From Acidobacteriota bacterium (GTDB taxonomy: Bacteria > Acidobacteriota > Terriglobia > 20CM-2-55-15), in assembly GCA_022821145.1 (NCBI GenBank), contig JAJEEE010000015.1:1-40026 (forward strand): a stretch of DNA of 40,026 nt, given 5' to 3'. The notes beneath the pieces were generated by a model that was not told where the DNA came from, ran no database searches, and saw nothing but the letters and a program-made list of their open reading frames with translations. Positions 25,114 to 33,168 of this stretch are shown one piece after another (within the stretch, counting starts at the first letter, position 1; each line of letters starts with the position of its first letter). The position numbers and the translations under genes are program-made.

Positions 25114-25502
25114 GCCTGCCAATCCTCGAAGTCCAGGCCCGTCACCCGTGCAAACTCGCTGACGTTGTGCGTGATCAACGTCAGGGAACGTGCGGCGGCC
25201 TGCCCTGCGATCAACACGTCATACGGACCGATCGGCCGGCCCTCGGCCTGCAGCGCCGCGCGGAGTCGTCCCGCCTGTTCGGCGTCGGTTTTCGAGATTG
25301 GCAGCAACTCGAATCGCAGCGCGCGAATACGTTGCAAGTTCGCTTCGACCCGCCGGCTCTTGTACGCCCCGAAGCACAACTCGTGATGCGTGATCGAGGA
25401 CACGCCGAAGTCGGACGGTCGATAGGCGCACATGCGACGGACGAACGCGGAATCGTTCCTGAACAGGGAAATGACGGCGTTCGTGTCCAGCAGAAACCTC
25501 AT
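25110..25502 (-). CDS. VapC-type PIN-domain toxin (second locus)
   Basis: This 130-residue PIN-domain ribonuclease has its acidic sites in place: D6 in FLLDTNAVI, E41 in THHELCFGA, D95 in IGPYDVLIAG, and the late THNVSEF segment. Length and motif spacing match plasmid-type VapC/FitB toxins, which may cleave initiator tRNA. It overlaps the vapB-like gene by four bases upstream and the DinB-like gene by four bases downstream. No sign of decay. Confidence 0.9.
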   Translation of the reverse strand: MRFLLDTNAVISLFRNDSAFVRRMCAYRPSDFGVSSITHHELCFGAYKSRRVEANLQRIRALRFELLPISKTDAEQAGRLRAALQAEGRPIGPYDVLIAGQAAARSLTLITHNVSEFARVTGLDFEDWQA

Positions 25503-25744
25503 TCGAAGATATTCAGGTCCGGTCGTTCCTGAGCGATCGGTCTCTCAGCCACGGCCTCGAGAAAATCCCCATCGACCGGGCGCTCGATGTCGTCGAGCCA
25601 AGCCCAATCCTCCGCCACGGGTTCGAGGATGACCGCGTTGCCCTCTTTCCGGATCCCGACCTCACCGGAATCGAAACGGAACTCTTTCGGCAAACGAACG
25701 GCCTGGGAGCGGCCATTCATGAAGATCTTGGCTCTTCTCCTCAC
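25499..25744 (-). CDS. VapB-type antitoxin, AbrB/MazE-like (second locus)
   Basis: This 81-residue antitoxin has the swapped-hairpin AbrB-type DNA-binding N-terminus IFMNGRSQAVRLPKEFRF followed by VGIRKEGNAVILEP, then a toxin-binding tail (WAWLDDIERPVDGDFLEAV). The start is GTG at 25744, preceded by a strong ribosome site (GAGGAGGCATGCC). It overlaps the toxin by four bases. An AT-rich inverted repeat just upstream (25765-25789) is the probable autoregulatory site. Confidence 0.9.
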   Translation of the reverse strand: MRRRAKIFMNGRSQAVRLPKEFRFDSGEVGIRKEGNAVILEPVAEDWAWLDDIERPVDGDFLEAVAERPIAQERPDLNIFE

Positions 25745-25764
25745 GGCATGCCTCCTCGATAGCT

Positions 25765-25789
25765 CTCATTGGTATATATCATTGATGAG
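25765..25789. promoter_or_regulatory. AT-rich inverted repeat upstream of the second VapBC pair
   Basis: CTCAT and ATGAG arms flank a TATATA-containing centre, read as a promoter plus operator for the minus-strand antitoxin gene. It stands out as the most AT-rich spot in this part of the window. Arms are only five bases, so the call rests mostly on position. Confidence 0.4.
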
Positions 25790-25884
25790 GCGGCTTGTCC
25801 ACGGTGCGGTGAGTACGCCCCCCAGTCCTCTGAGTCCAGAGCCGGCCCGGACCCTCGGATCGAGGACCGGATCGTCATGGCGGT

Positions 25885-26991
25885 TTACTCGAACGCGTAG
25901 ATCACGCCGTCGGTGGCGCCGATGACGAGGCGGCCGCCGGCGATGGCCGGGGAGGCGGTCAGGGCGGCGCCGGCGTTGAACTCCCATCCGGCCTCGCCCG
26001 TCCTCGTGTCCAGGGCATAGAGCCGGCCGTCGCTGGAGCCGACGAAGACGCGGTCTCCGGCGACCACGGGCGAGGAATCCACGCGCGCGCGGGTCTCGAA
26101 CCGCCAGCGCGCCTCGCCCGTACCGGCGTCGATGCCGTGGACGAACTTGTCCCGGCCGCCCAGGACGACCATGCCGTCGACGTGCGCGGCCGAGGAGAGG
26201 AAAGGAAACTCGCGGCCGGGATTGCTGTAGCGCCAGGCGACGTTCCGCTCCGTCAGGTCCAGGGCAAGGACCTCGTACTCGTACGTGCCGAAGTAGGCCC
26301 GGTCGCCGACCAGGAGCGTCGAGGCTCCGGTATAGGCGCCGATCACGATGCTGTAGGCCTCGGCGCCGTCCGTCACGTCGATGGCCCGGAACACGCCGTC
26401 GCATCCGGCCACGAAGGCCAGGCCGTCGCGTACGGCAGGCGTGGCGTGGAGCTGGCCGTCGGTCGCGACCGTCCAACGGAGCTCGCCGGTCGCTTCCTCC
26501 AACGCGTAGAGCTGCGCGTCGTAGGACCCGATCAGCACGACGCCGTCGGTCACCACGGCAGACGACTTGATCTCGGCGCCCGTCTCGAACGTCCAGACGC
26601 GTTCGCCGGAGCCCGCATCCACCGCGTGGAGCACGCCGTCCAGGTCGCCGACATAGACCGTGCCGTTGGCCACGGCCGGCGACGATTCGCCGATGAAGCG
26701 GCCCGTGGCGTACGACCACTGAAGCTCGCCGGTGTCGAAGTCCAGCGCGATCAGGTCGCCGTTGCCGACGCCGACATAGACGACGCCGCCCACGATCGCG
26801 GCCGACGAGTCGATCGCGTCCCCGGTGTCGTAGGTCCATCGGAGCTCGAGGTCCTCGGCGAGCGGCGCGCCCGCCGCGCCCCGCAGCTCGGGACCACCCC
26901 TGAACTGGGGCCATGCGGCGTCCGGCGCCTGTGCGGACGCGGTCAGGGCCGCGGCGATCGATACGGCGAACGCGTGCTCGATGGGGCGCAC
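25885..26991 (-). CDS. Exported PQQ-like beta-propeller protein (short form)
   Basis: This 368-residue protein has a signal peptide (about 1-20, ending LTASAQ) and the AAWPQFRGG start typical of its group. About seven blades repeat a pattern such as GELQWSYATGRFIGESSPAV, GERVWTFETGAEIKSSAVV and GEARWRFETRARVDSSPVV, each with the Trp and the A/S-SPxV turn of PQQ-like domains. It lacks the Cys pair and catalytic Asp layout of true methanol dehydrogenases, so it is probably an outer-surface or periplasmic scaffold. The start is GTG at 26991, eight bases after the preceding gene and behind GGAG. It is the last of three coupled propeller genes. Confidence 0.85.
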   Translation of the reverse strand: MRPIEHAFAVSIAAALTASAQAPDAAWPQFRGGPELRGAAGAPLAEDLELRWTYDTGDAIDSSAAIVGGVVYVGVGNGDLIALDFDTGELQWSYATGRFIGESSPAVANGTVYVGDLDGVLHAVDAGSGERVWTFETGAEIKSSAVVTDGVVLIGSYDAQLYALEEATGELRWTVATDGQLHATPAVRDGLAFVAGCDGVFRAIDVTDGAEAYSIVIGAYTGASTLLVGDRAYFGTYEYEVLALDLTERNVAWRYSNPGREFPFLSSAAHVDGMVVLGGRDKFVHGIDAGTGEARWRFETRARVDSSPVVAGDRVFVGSSDGRLYALDTRTGEAGWEFNAGAALTASPAIAGGRLVIGATDGVIYAFE

Positions 26992-26999
26992 GGCGACAA

Positions 27000-28439
27000 C
27001 TACTCCAGGGCGAGCGAGAACAGCTCGTTCCGGTTGTTCAGGATCAGGGCGCCGTTGGCGGGGACGACGGTGGCGTAGACGGCGCTCCCCATGTTCATTT
27101 CGGCCAGCACTTCCATTTCCCGTCCGTGCTCGAGGACGACAATGTCGCCGTCCTCGTCGCCGAGGTATACCTTGCCGTCGACGACGAACGGGGAACCCCA
27201 CACGGCGGCGAACGTGTCGTACACCCACAGCGGCTCGCCCGTCTCGGCGTCGAGGCAGTGCAGGTAGCCGCTGAAATCGGCGATGTAGACCAGCCCGTCG
27301 GCGACCGCGGCCGTCGAGATCGAGCGCCGGATGTCCTGGTAGTGCCAGATCATGCCGCTCTCGGTGATGTCGCCGCGCGCGGTCCCGTCGATGGCGTAGA
27401 AGTGACCCACGCCTTCTCCGTGCTCGGGATCCTGGCCGTTGGCCAGGTAGACCACGTCGTCCACGATCACCGGCGTCGAGATCAGCTCGTTGCGCGTCCG
27501 CGGCCACTCCGAGTCCTTCGGGTTGGTGTCGAACTCCCAGAGCTTCTCGCCCGTCTCGGCGACGTATCCCCGCACCCAGCCGTCTCCCTGCGCCGAGACC
27601 ACTTGCGCGACGCCGCCGATCTCGCCGACCGTGGGCGTGGACCATTGGCCGTGCAGTATGCGGTCCTCCACGGAGTTGTCTTCCCAGACGTATTCGCCGG
27701 TGTCCTTGTTCAGGGCCACGATCGAAGGCGCCAGCGGGGAGGGCACGTTGACGTGGCTCTCGTCGTGGCCGTTGGAGGTGCTGACGAAGATCAGGTCGCC
27801 CCACAGGACCGGAGACGAGTTCGACAGGTTGTGGGGATAGGCCCCCACCTCCTCCAGCATGTCGAACTCCCAGATCACGTCGGCGTCGAACTCGCCGGTG
27901 AGTTCCTCGTCGGTGATCGGCCCGTCGTTCTCCCCGTCCCGGAAGCCATGAACGTCCAACGCGATCACCACGCCGCGGTTCGACGTGTAGTACAGGATCT
28001 CGCCGTCGACGAGCGGCGAGGACGCCACGCCCTGGAACGGCCAGTCGTTCGCGCGCCCCGCCTCCAGCTTGGTATGCGTCTGCTGCCAAAGGAATTCGCC
28101 GTCGGACTCCCGGAACGCCATCAGCACGCCCCGGTCGCCCGGCTGGTTCGGATCGCGCTCCAACTCGTTGTTGGTGCCGACGAAGACCATCCCGCCCGCC
28201 ACCACGGGATTGCCATAGCTCTGCGAGCCCAGATCGGCCACCCACTTGACGTTCGTCCCGGCGTCGACGTCCCACGCCATGGGCAGGCCCGTCATTTCCG
28301 AGACCATGTTTCGTTCGGGCGCGCCGCCCCACATCGGCCAATCGCCAACGCCGGGGCCGCCCCCCGGACTCTGTGCGTGCGCGGCGGCAGCTGCGGTCAC
28401 GCCCGCCGCCAGCAATTGGAACAACCTTGTTGTGATCAC
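27000..28439 (-). CDS. Exported PQQ-like beta-propeller protein (middle gene)
   Basis: This 479-residue protein has a signal peptide (about 1-24, ending AAHAQ) and then GDWPMWGGAPERNMVSEM. The blades are long and carry acidic loops: VKWVADLGSQSYGNPVVAGG, ISTPVIVDDVVYLANGQDPE and GEPLWVYDTFAAVWGSPF. The start is GTG at 28439, in a GTGA overlap with the stop of the gene before it, so translation is coupled. No heme or Cys-pair motif is present. Its role with its neighbours is unknown; redox use of PQQ is not shown by the sequence. Confidence 0.85.
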   Translation of the reverse strand: MITTRLFQLLAAGVTAAAAAHAQSPGGGPGVGDWPMWGGAPERNMVSEMTGLPMAWDVDAGTNVKWVADLGSQSYGNPVVAGGMVFVGTNNELERDPNQPGDRGVLMAFRESDGEFLWQQTHTKLEAGRANDWPFQGVASSPLVDGEILYYTSNRGVVIALDVHGFRDGENDGPITDEELTGEFDADVIWEFDMLEEVGAYPHNLSNSSPVLWGDLIFVSTSNGHDESHVNVPSPLAPSIVALNKDTGEYVWEDNSVEDRILHGQWSTPTVGEIGGVAQVVSAQGDGWVRGYVAETGEKLWEFDTNPKDSEWPRTRNELISTPVIVDDVVYLANGQDPEHGEGVGHFYAIDGTARGDITESGMIWHYQDIRRSISTAAVADGLVYIADFSGYLHCLDAETGEPLWVYDTFAAVWGSPFVVDGKVYLGDEDGDIVVLEHGREMEVLAEMNMGSAVYATVVPANGALILNNRNELFSLALE

Positions 28440-30679
28440 GGGTTCGACCCTTCCTCGGCGTTGTTGGTCAAGATGAAGTTGTCCAGGTATGCGCCGTTCT
28501 CCGCGTCCAGGAACAGACCCGGAGACCCGCTGCGGTTGCCGATCGGATCGACGCGGTCGATCATCCACGCCTCCGGTTCCGGATCGGCGACGGCCCACGC
28601 CTTGCCGCGCGCGCGGACCTGGCCGTCGGGCAGGTTGTCGACGCGCAGCTTCACGCGGTACCAGGTGTCCGGGTCCCAGGTGAACGGAACCGTCACGGTC
28701 CGCTCAATCTCGGGCTCCCACGGCTCGAGCTTGAGCCGGCGCGTGGTCCCGTACAGAACCAGCGAGTAGGTCTGCGCCGTGATGCCGACATCGGCCTGCT
28801 GGCGCCGCCGGAGCGGCGCCCGGATGTCGGCCTGGAACGTGTAGTCGGACATGTCCGGCGAGCCGAAAAAGAGCCGCGCGCGGCCGAAGATCGTGTTGTC
28901 GGGCGGCTTCTCGAAGACCGTGTTGCCCTCGAGCGTCGAGATGGTGAACCGGCCGGCCTGGGCGTTGATCCAGCCGGGCGGCAGGTCGCCGTCGGCGTAG
29001 GACTCGAAGTCCTCCTCGATCGGGAACGGATGGACCACGCGCGCCCGCGACTCCCCGGTCAACCCCTCGGCCGCGGCGCGAATCGCGCCGGCCTCGAACC
29101 GGGCGCCGCCCGACAGGGTCAGGACGCCGTCGCCGGAGACGTCGCCGGAAAGCCCGTCCAGCGACCAGTCGGCGTCGACCTCGCGGAGAAACCGGCCCGA
29201 CGCGTCGAAGAGGCGCGCCGAGAGCTCGACGGTGTCCCCAGGTTCGAGGACCATCTCCGTCGGAACCACCTGCAGGTGGACCGGGGCGCCCTCGCCGCGG
29301 ACGGCGGGCTCATCGACGGCGAAACCCGGGAGGTTGCGCGCCTCGGCGGACCCGATGGCGTATACGGCGTCGCTGGTAACGAAGAACACGCGTCCCCGGG
29401 AGACGGCGGCGCCGGCGACGATCTGCTCGGCCGTGCCCTCGGAACCGCAGCAGCTCTCCACCGACACGGGCAGTGTCACCTGGCTGAGGATCTCACCGCC
29501 GGTCTCGCCGGGCCGGATGATGAAGAACGCCCCGCCGTTGGTGCCGACGTAGATCTTCCCATCGGCCAGGACGGGGTTGGCCCGTTGCGCGTTGCCCAGG
29601 GGCAGTTCCCAGAGGCGCTCGCCCGAATCGGCGTCGAAGGCATGCAGCGTGGAGCCCGTGTCGATCTGGTAGAGACGGTTTCCGTCCAGGACCGGGGACG
29701 CGTACCCGAACTCCAGTCCCTGGATCCCCCAGATCGTTTCGGTCAGATCCCCGGTCCGGTTGCCGGCGATCGCCGCGATCATTCCCATCTGGTTGCCTTC
29801 CAGGTTCTCGTCGCCATGCGACATGAACACGCGATCGCCGGAGACGACGACGCCGGTGTTGATCGCCCGCTGCGCGGCCGGAAAGCTCCACACGACGGCG
29901 CCCGTCTGCGGCTGGATGGCGTGGACGCCGCCGTTGCCCAAGCCCTGGATCAACAGGCGCTGGCCCCCGACGGTCGCGATCGTCGGAGGCGCGTAGGCCG
30001 TGTCGTAGGGGCGCGTGCCCGGCGCCGTGACGTAGACGATGTCGCCGGTACGCTTGTCGAGCGCCATCAGGCGGTGCGCCCGGTTCCAGTTGGACCCCCA
30101 GCTCGAGACGGCCGCGGCCACGATGACCAGGTCGCCGTCGATCAGCGGCGAACCGGTGCGGCCGCCGTGCGTCGTGAAGGCGGCCCACTCCTCGCCGAAG
30201 GACCGGCGCCACAGTTCCCGCCCGTCGGGATCGAGCGCGATCGCCATGGCGCCGCCGCTCATCACGTAGACGTTCCCGGTATCGGGATCGACCGCCGGCG
30301 AGGCCCAGCCGACGCGGTGCGAAGGCACGTCGCTCTGGAACAGGTTGAACGTGAATTCCCAGATGACGTCGCCGGTATCGGCGTCCAGCGCCATGACCCG
30401 CTCCTGCAGCTCGGCGCCCCGCCCCGAGGGGTTCTGGACGTAGACCCGGTCGCCCAGGACGACCGGCGTGGAGCGTCCGCCGTACGGCGCGCGCCACAGG
30501 AAGTTCTCGCCGTCGAGCTCCCAGGTGTCGGGCAGATCGGTTTCCAGCGAGGTCCCGTCGCGATGCGGCCCCCGCAACTCGGGCCAATCGCCCAGCGCGA
30601 CCTGACGCGGGCCCTGCCCGGCGGCCATACCGGCGGCGCCCAGCCAGAACCCCAGGAAGAGAGATGTTCGTTTCGACAT
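28436..30679 (-). CDS. Exported PQQ-like propeller fused to a C-terminal LamG/DUF1080-like lectin-type domain
   Basis: This protein of about 747 residues starts at ATG 30679 with a signal peptide (ending GMAAGQ) and GDWPELRGPHRDGTSLETDL. The propeller occupies about 25-430 (repeats such as STPVVLGDRVYVQNP and ANPVLADGKIYVGTNGGAFF). A linker with an Ig-like stretch (LEPGDTVELSARLFDASGRF) follows, then a jelly-roll domain from about 560 (EEDFESYADGDLPPGW, YTFQADIRAP, TWYRVKLRVDN, LFLDAENGAYLDNF) like DUF1080/concanavalin-type sugar-binding modules. The fusion suggests binding of a glycan or polymer at the cell surface. It leads a coupled three-gene minus-strand run. Confidence 0.87.
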   Translation of the reverse strand: MSKRTSLFLGFWLGAAGMAAGQGPRQVALGDWPELRGPHRDGTSLETDLPDTWELDGENFLWRAPYGGRSTPVVLGDRVYVQNPSGRGAELQERVMALDADTGDVIWEFTFNLFQSDVPSHRVGWASPAVDPDTGNVYVMSGGAMAIALDPDGRELWRRSFGEEWAAFTTHGGRTGSPLIDGDLVIVAAAVSSWGSNWNRAHRLMALDKRTGDIVYVTAPGTRPYDTAYAPPTIATVGGQRLLIQGLGNGGVHAIQPQTGAVVWSFPAAQRAINTGVVVSGDRVFMSHGDENLEGNQMGMIAAIAGNRTGDLTETIWGIQGLEFGYASPVLDGNRLYQIDTGSTLHAFDADSGERLWELPLGNAQRANPVLADGKIYVGTNGGAFFIIRPGETGGEILSQVTLPVSVESCCGSEGTAEQIVAGAAVSRGRVFFVTSDAVYAIGSAEARNLPGFAVDEPAVRGEGAPVHLQVVPTEMVLEPGDTVELSARLFDASGRFLREVDADWSLDGLSGDVSGDGVLTLSGGARFEAGAIRAAAEGLTGESRARVVHPFPIEEDFESYADGDLPPGWINAQAGRFTISTLEGNTVFEKPPDNTIFGRARLFFGSPDMSDYTFQADIRAPLRRRQQADVGITAQTYSLVLYGTTRRLKLEPWEPEIERTVTVPFTWDPDTWYRVKLRVDNLPDGQVRARGKAWAVADPEPEAWMIDRVDPIGNRSGSPGLFLDAENGAYLDNFILTNNAEEGSNP

Positions 30680-30802
30680 AGGAACGCGATCCTTGGTCAA
30701 CGGAAGATTCCGGAAAACAACCGACTTCAGGAATATATAGACGCGCTTCGACGAGTGTCAACGACGGCGCGCCGCCGTGATTCATCGTTCGTGCTGATCG
30801 AA

Positions 30803-31049
30803 CTGAAGAGATCTCTCGCTTGGACTGACGCCGCGGCGACAACTGGGAGTCCCGCAGGATCGCGGCGGAACACGCCGGGTCGGTCACGGCGTCGGAGGAT
30901 CCAGGGCGATGCCGCGATGCGAAGGACAAGCGAAACGTTACCGCAAGCCCCATCGGACCCGCGGCGTTCCTCGCCGCGGGTGGACGCCTCCATGGCATAG
31001 CCATGGAGGCGGCGAAGCGAGGCGTCAGTTCAATAGATTATCTCTTCGA
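30803..31049 (-). repeat. Palindromic repeat element, copy 1 (divergent, internally deleted)
   Basis: This 247-bp element occupies most of the gap between the propeller operon and the SGNH gene. The ends are imperfect inverted repeats sharing ACTGACGCC (30824-30832) and its complement (31021-31029), with GAAGAGAT-like outer parts. Inside are a 9-bp-arm hairpin (CCCGCGGCG, loop TTCCT; 30958-30980) and a second perfect 12-bp-arm hairpin (30985-31011, CGCCTCCATGGC arms, loop ATA). Compared with copies 2 and 3 it is inverted and lacks about 45 bases including one hairpin. The core GCGGCGTTCCTCGCCGC is identical in all three. Confidence 0.7.
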
Positions 31050-31073
31050 TCTCTTCCCCCGCCCCCCCGCGAC

Positions 31074-31787
31074 CTATCGTTCGTGCCGGGCTTCCATCGG
31101 CATCAACGCCGCCTTGATCGTCGCGCCCCAGATCGCGTTGCCCAGGTCGTTGAAGTGGAGGTCGTCCTCGACGAAGACGTCGGTCATGACGGTCCCGTCG
31201 TTGTTGAGAAACGGCGTGGCGACATCCACGTAGTACACCCGCGGATCGTTGTCGGCGATCTCCTTGTACCCGGCGCTCACACGCTGCGCGACGGGCCACA
31301 CGCCCCAGCGCAGGACGCTCGGCTTGACCGACAGGACGTAGATGCGCGTGTCGGGCAGTGCTTCGTGAACACGATCGATGATCTGCCGGAGCTGGTCGAG
31401 AATCATGTCCTCGGGAATCGGGTTGTTGCTCCCCGTATCGTTGTCGCCCTCGTAGATCAGGATCGCGCGCGGCCTGTATTTCAGGGCGACCCGGTCCAGG
31501 TAGTGCAGGACGTCGTTCATGACGCTGCCGCCGAACCCGCGCGGGATGACGGTCAGCGGCGCCAGCGCCGCCGGGGCCTGGTCGTTCCAGCGCGCGATGC
31601 TGGAGCTGCCGGTCAGAACGATCGCGCCCTCGGGCGGCGGGTTCAGGCGATCCTGCTCTTCGAACCGTTGGATCGCGTCCTCGAACCGTTCGGGACCGGG
31701 AAGCTGGCGGGCGTGGACCTCGACGGCGAACAGGACCAGCGCAATGGCGAATACGCGCCCGACGCATCGGGCAGTCTTTCTTGGCAT
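31074..31787 (-). CDS. Exported SGNH/GDSL-type esterase or acylhydrolase
   Basis: This 237-residue protein has a signal peptide (about 1-26, ending VEVHA). The SGNH blocks are visible: GSSSIARWN with the nucleophile Ser, the oxyanion Gly in IPRGFGGS, the Asn in YEGDNDTG, and the catalytic Asp-His pair in EDDLHFNDLG. It matches GDSL-family lipases and esterases. AGGGAG precedes the ATG. It starts 28 bases after the stop of the upstream propeller gene, so the two are probably co-transcribed. The likely substrate is an acylated or esterified periplasmic compound. Confidence 0.87.
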   Translation of the reverse strand: MPRKTARCVGRVFAIALVLFAVEVHARQLPGPERFEDAIQRFEEQDRLNPPPEGAIVLTGSSSIARWNDQAPAALAPLTVIPRGFGGSVMNDVLHYLDRVALKYRPRAILIYEGDNDTGSNNPIPEDMILDQLRQIIDRVHEALPDTRIYVLSVKPSVLRWGVWPVAQRVSAGYKEIADNDPRVYYVDVATPFLNNDGTVMTDVFVEDDLHFNDLGNAIWGATIKAALMPMEARHER

Positions 31788-31815
31788 CGTGAACTCCCTG
31801 TCGGGGCGGCGGCCC

Positions 31816-33090
31816 TCAACGCGCGCGAATGTCGTAGGCGGCGACCGTCCCCTGGTTTCGGATATAGAGCGTTCCGTGGCTCACGACCGGATGCGCCCAA
31901 CTGGACAGGCCCCGATCCTCGATCTCGAACCGGCCCTTTTCGACGTAACCCTCGGGCGAGGCCTCGACCAGCGCCACCTCGTTGTCCTCGCTCAGCACGT
32001 AGAGATGGCCATCCGCGTAGATCACCGATCCCTTGCCCACGCTCCTGTTCCGCCAGATCCGCTCGCCCGTGTCGAAGTCCAGGCACGTCAGGATCGAGTT
32101 GTGGAAACCGTACAGGTAGCCGTCGACGTAGACCAGTCCGCCGTGATGGTTCTCCATGGCGCGCGTGCGGTAAACCTCCTCGGCCCGCACGACGCCGCCT
32201 TCGTTGACCATTCGCACGAGCGCCCCGCCGCCGCCGTAGCTGGACGAAAAGAATACCCGGTCGTCGTGGAACACCGGGGTCGCGATGTTGGCGGTCCGGT
32301 TGGCCGCGCCGTCGTAGCGCCACATGATATGGCCATCCGCGGCCCGGACTCCGACGCCGGCACGCGACGTCATCGTCATCAGCGTCGGGACGCCGCCGAC
32401 ATCCTCGAGGATCAACGAGGCGTAGCCGGCCCGATCGCTCAACCCGGCCGCGGCCCACACGGTCTCGCCCGTCGCCTTGTCCAGGGCGACGATCCCCGCA
32501 TCCCGGCCTCCCGGAGTGACGTAGACCCGGCTTTCGTCGACGAGCGGCGATTCGCTGATCAACCAGTCGATGTTACGGCCGCCGAAATCCTCCAGGATGT
32601 TTCGCGACCAGATGATGGCCCCGTCGGCCGTCGCCAACGCAACCAGATCGCCGTTCTCGGTCAGCGCATAGACGCGGTCGCCGTCGACGGTCGGTGTGCC
32701 CCGGGGCCCGGGACCGCGGTCGTTGTTCCGCATCGGACCCAACGCCCGGGACCAGAGCAACCGGCCTCCGGCCATGTCCAGGGCGCCGACGGCGCTCCGA
32801 TTGCCCACCCGATACTGCAGAAACACTCGATCGCGCGCGACGGCGAGCGAACCGAATCCGGCTCCGAGCCCCTCGGTTCGCCAGTTCAGCTCCGGGCCGC
32901 CGTCCGGCCAGGCATCCAGCAGGTCCGTCTCGATCGAGCGGCCGGATCGGTCCGGCCCGCGCCATTGCGGCCAGTCGGCGCCGTCGGGGGCTTGCCCGCG
33001 CGCCAGGCCGCCCGCGGCCAGCGCGAGTGACAACGCGAGGATCCAACGTTGTTGGCTCCATACGCGTCCGGTTCCTGTAGGCTTATTCAT
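31816..33090 (-). CDS. Exported PQQ-like beta-propeller protein (divergent from the TonB receptor)
   Basis: This 424-residue protein starts at ATG 33090 with a signal peptide (residues 1 to about 31, ending GGLARGQ) and the group hallmark DWPQWRGPDRSGRSIETDLL. Blades include GTPTVDGDRVYALTENGDL, SPLVDESRVYVTPGGRD and SVIYADGHLYVLSEDNEVA. The frame stays open far upstream through the receptor gene on the opposite strand, but that part is an antisense shadow. The 78-base gap to the receptor's ATG must hold both promoters. It is likely co-transcribed with the SGNH hydrolase. Confidence 0.87.
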   Translation of the reverse strand: MNKPTGTGRVWSQQRWILALSLALAAGGLARGQAPDGADWPQWRGPDRSGRSIETDLLDAWPDGGPELNWRTEGLGAGFGSLAVARDRVFLQYRVGNRSAVGALDMAGGRLLWSRALGPMRNNDRGPGPRGTPTVDGDRVYALTENGDLVALATADGAIIWSRNILEDFGGRNIDWLISESPLVDESRVYVTPGGRDAGIVALDKATGETVWAAAGLSDRAGYASLILEDVGGVPTLMTMTSRAGVGVRAADGHIMWRYDGAANRTANIATPVFHDDRVFFSSSYGGGGALVRMVNEGGVVRAEEVYRTRAMENHHGGLVYVDGYLYGFHNSILTCLDFDTGERIWRNRSVGKGSVIYADGHLYVLSEDNEVALVEASPEGYVEKGRFEIEDRGLSSWAHPVVSHGTLYIRNQGTVAAYDIRAR

Positions 33091-33168
33091 TCGAATCGGG
33101 ACAGCGTCCGGGACTGTGGCCAGAGTAGCACGGGCGTCCCCGTTCCGATGCAGAGGAGGCCGCAAGAC

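Noticed and set aside
25885-30679. PQQ-dependent alcohol or glucose dehydrogenases
   Set aside because: The propellers lack the adjacent Cys pair, heme domains and partner cytochrome genes expected of quinoprotein dehydrogenases.
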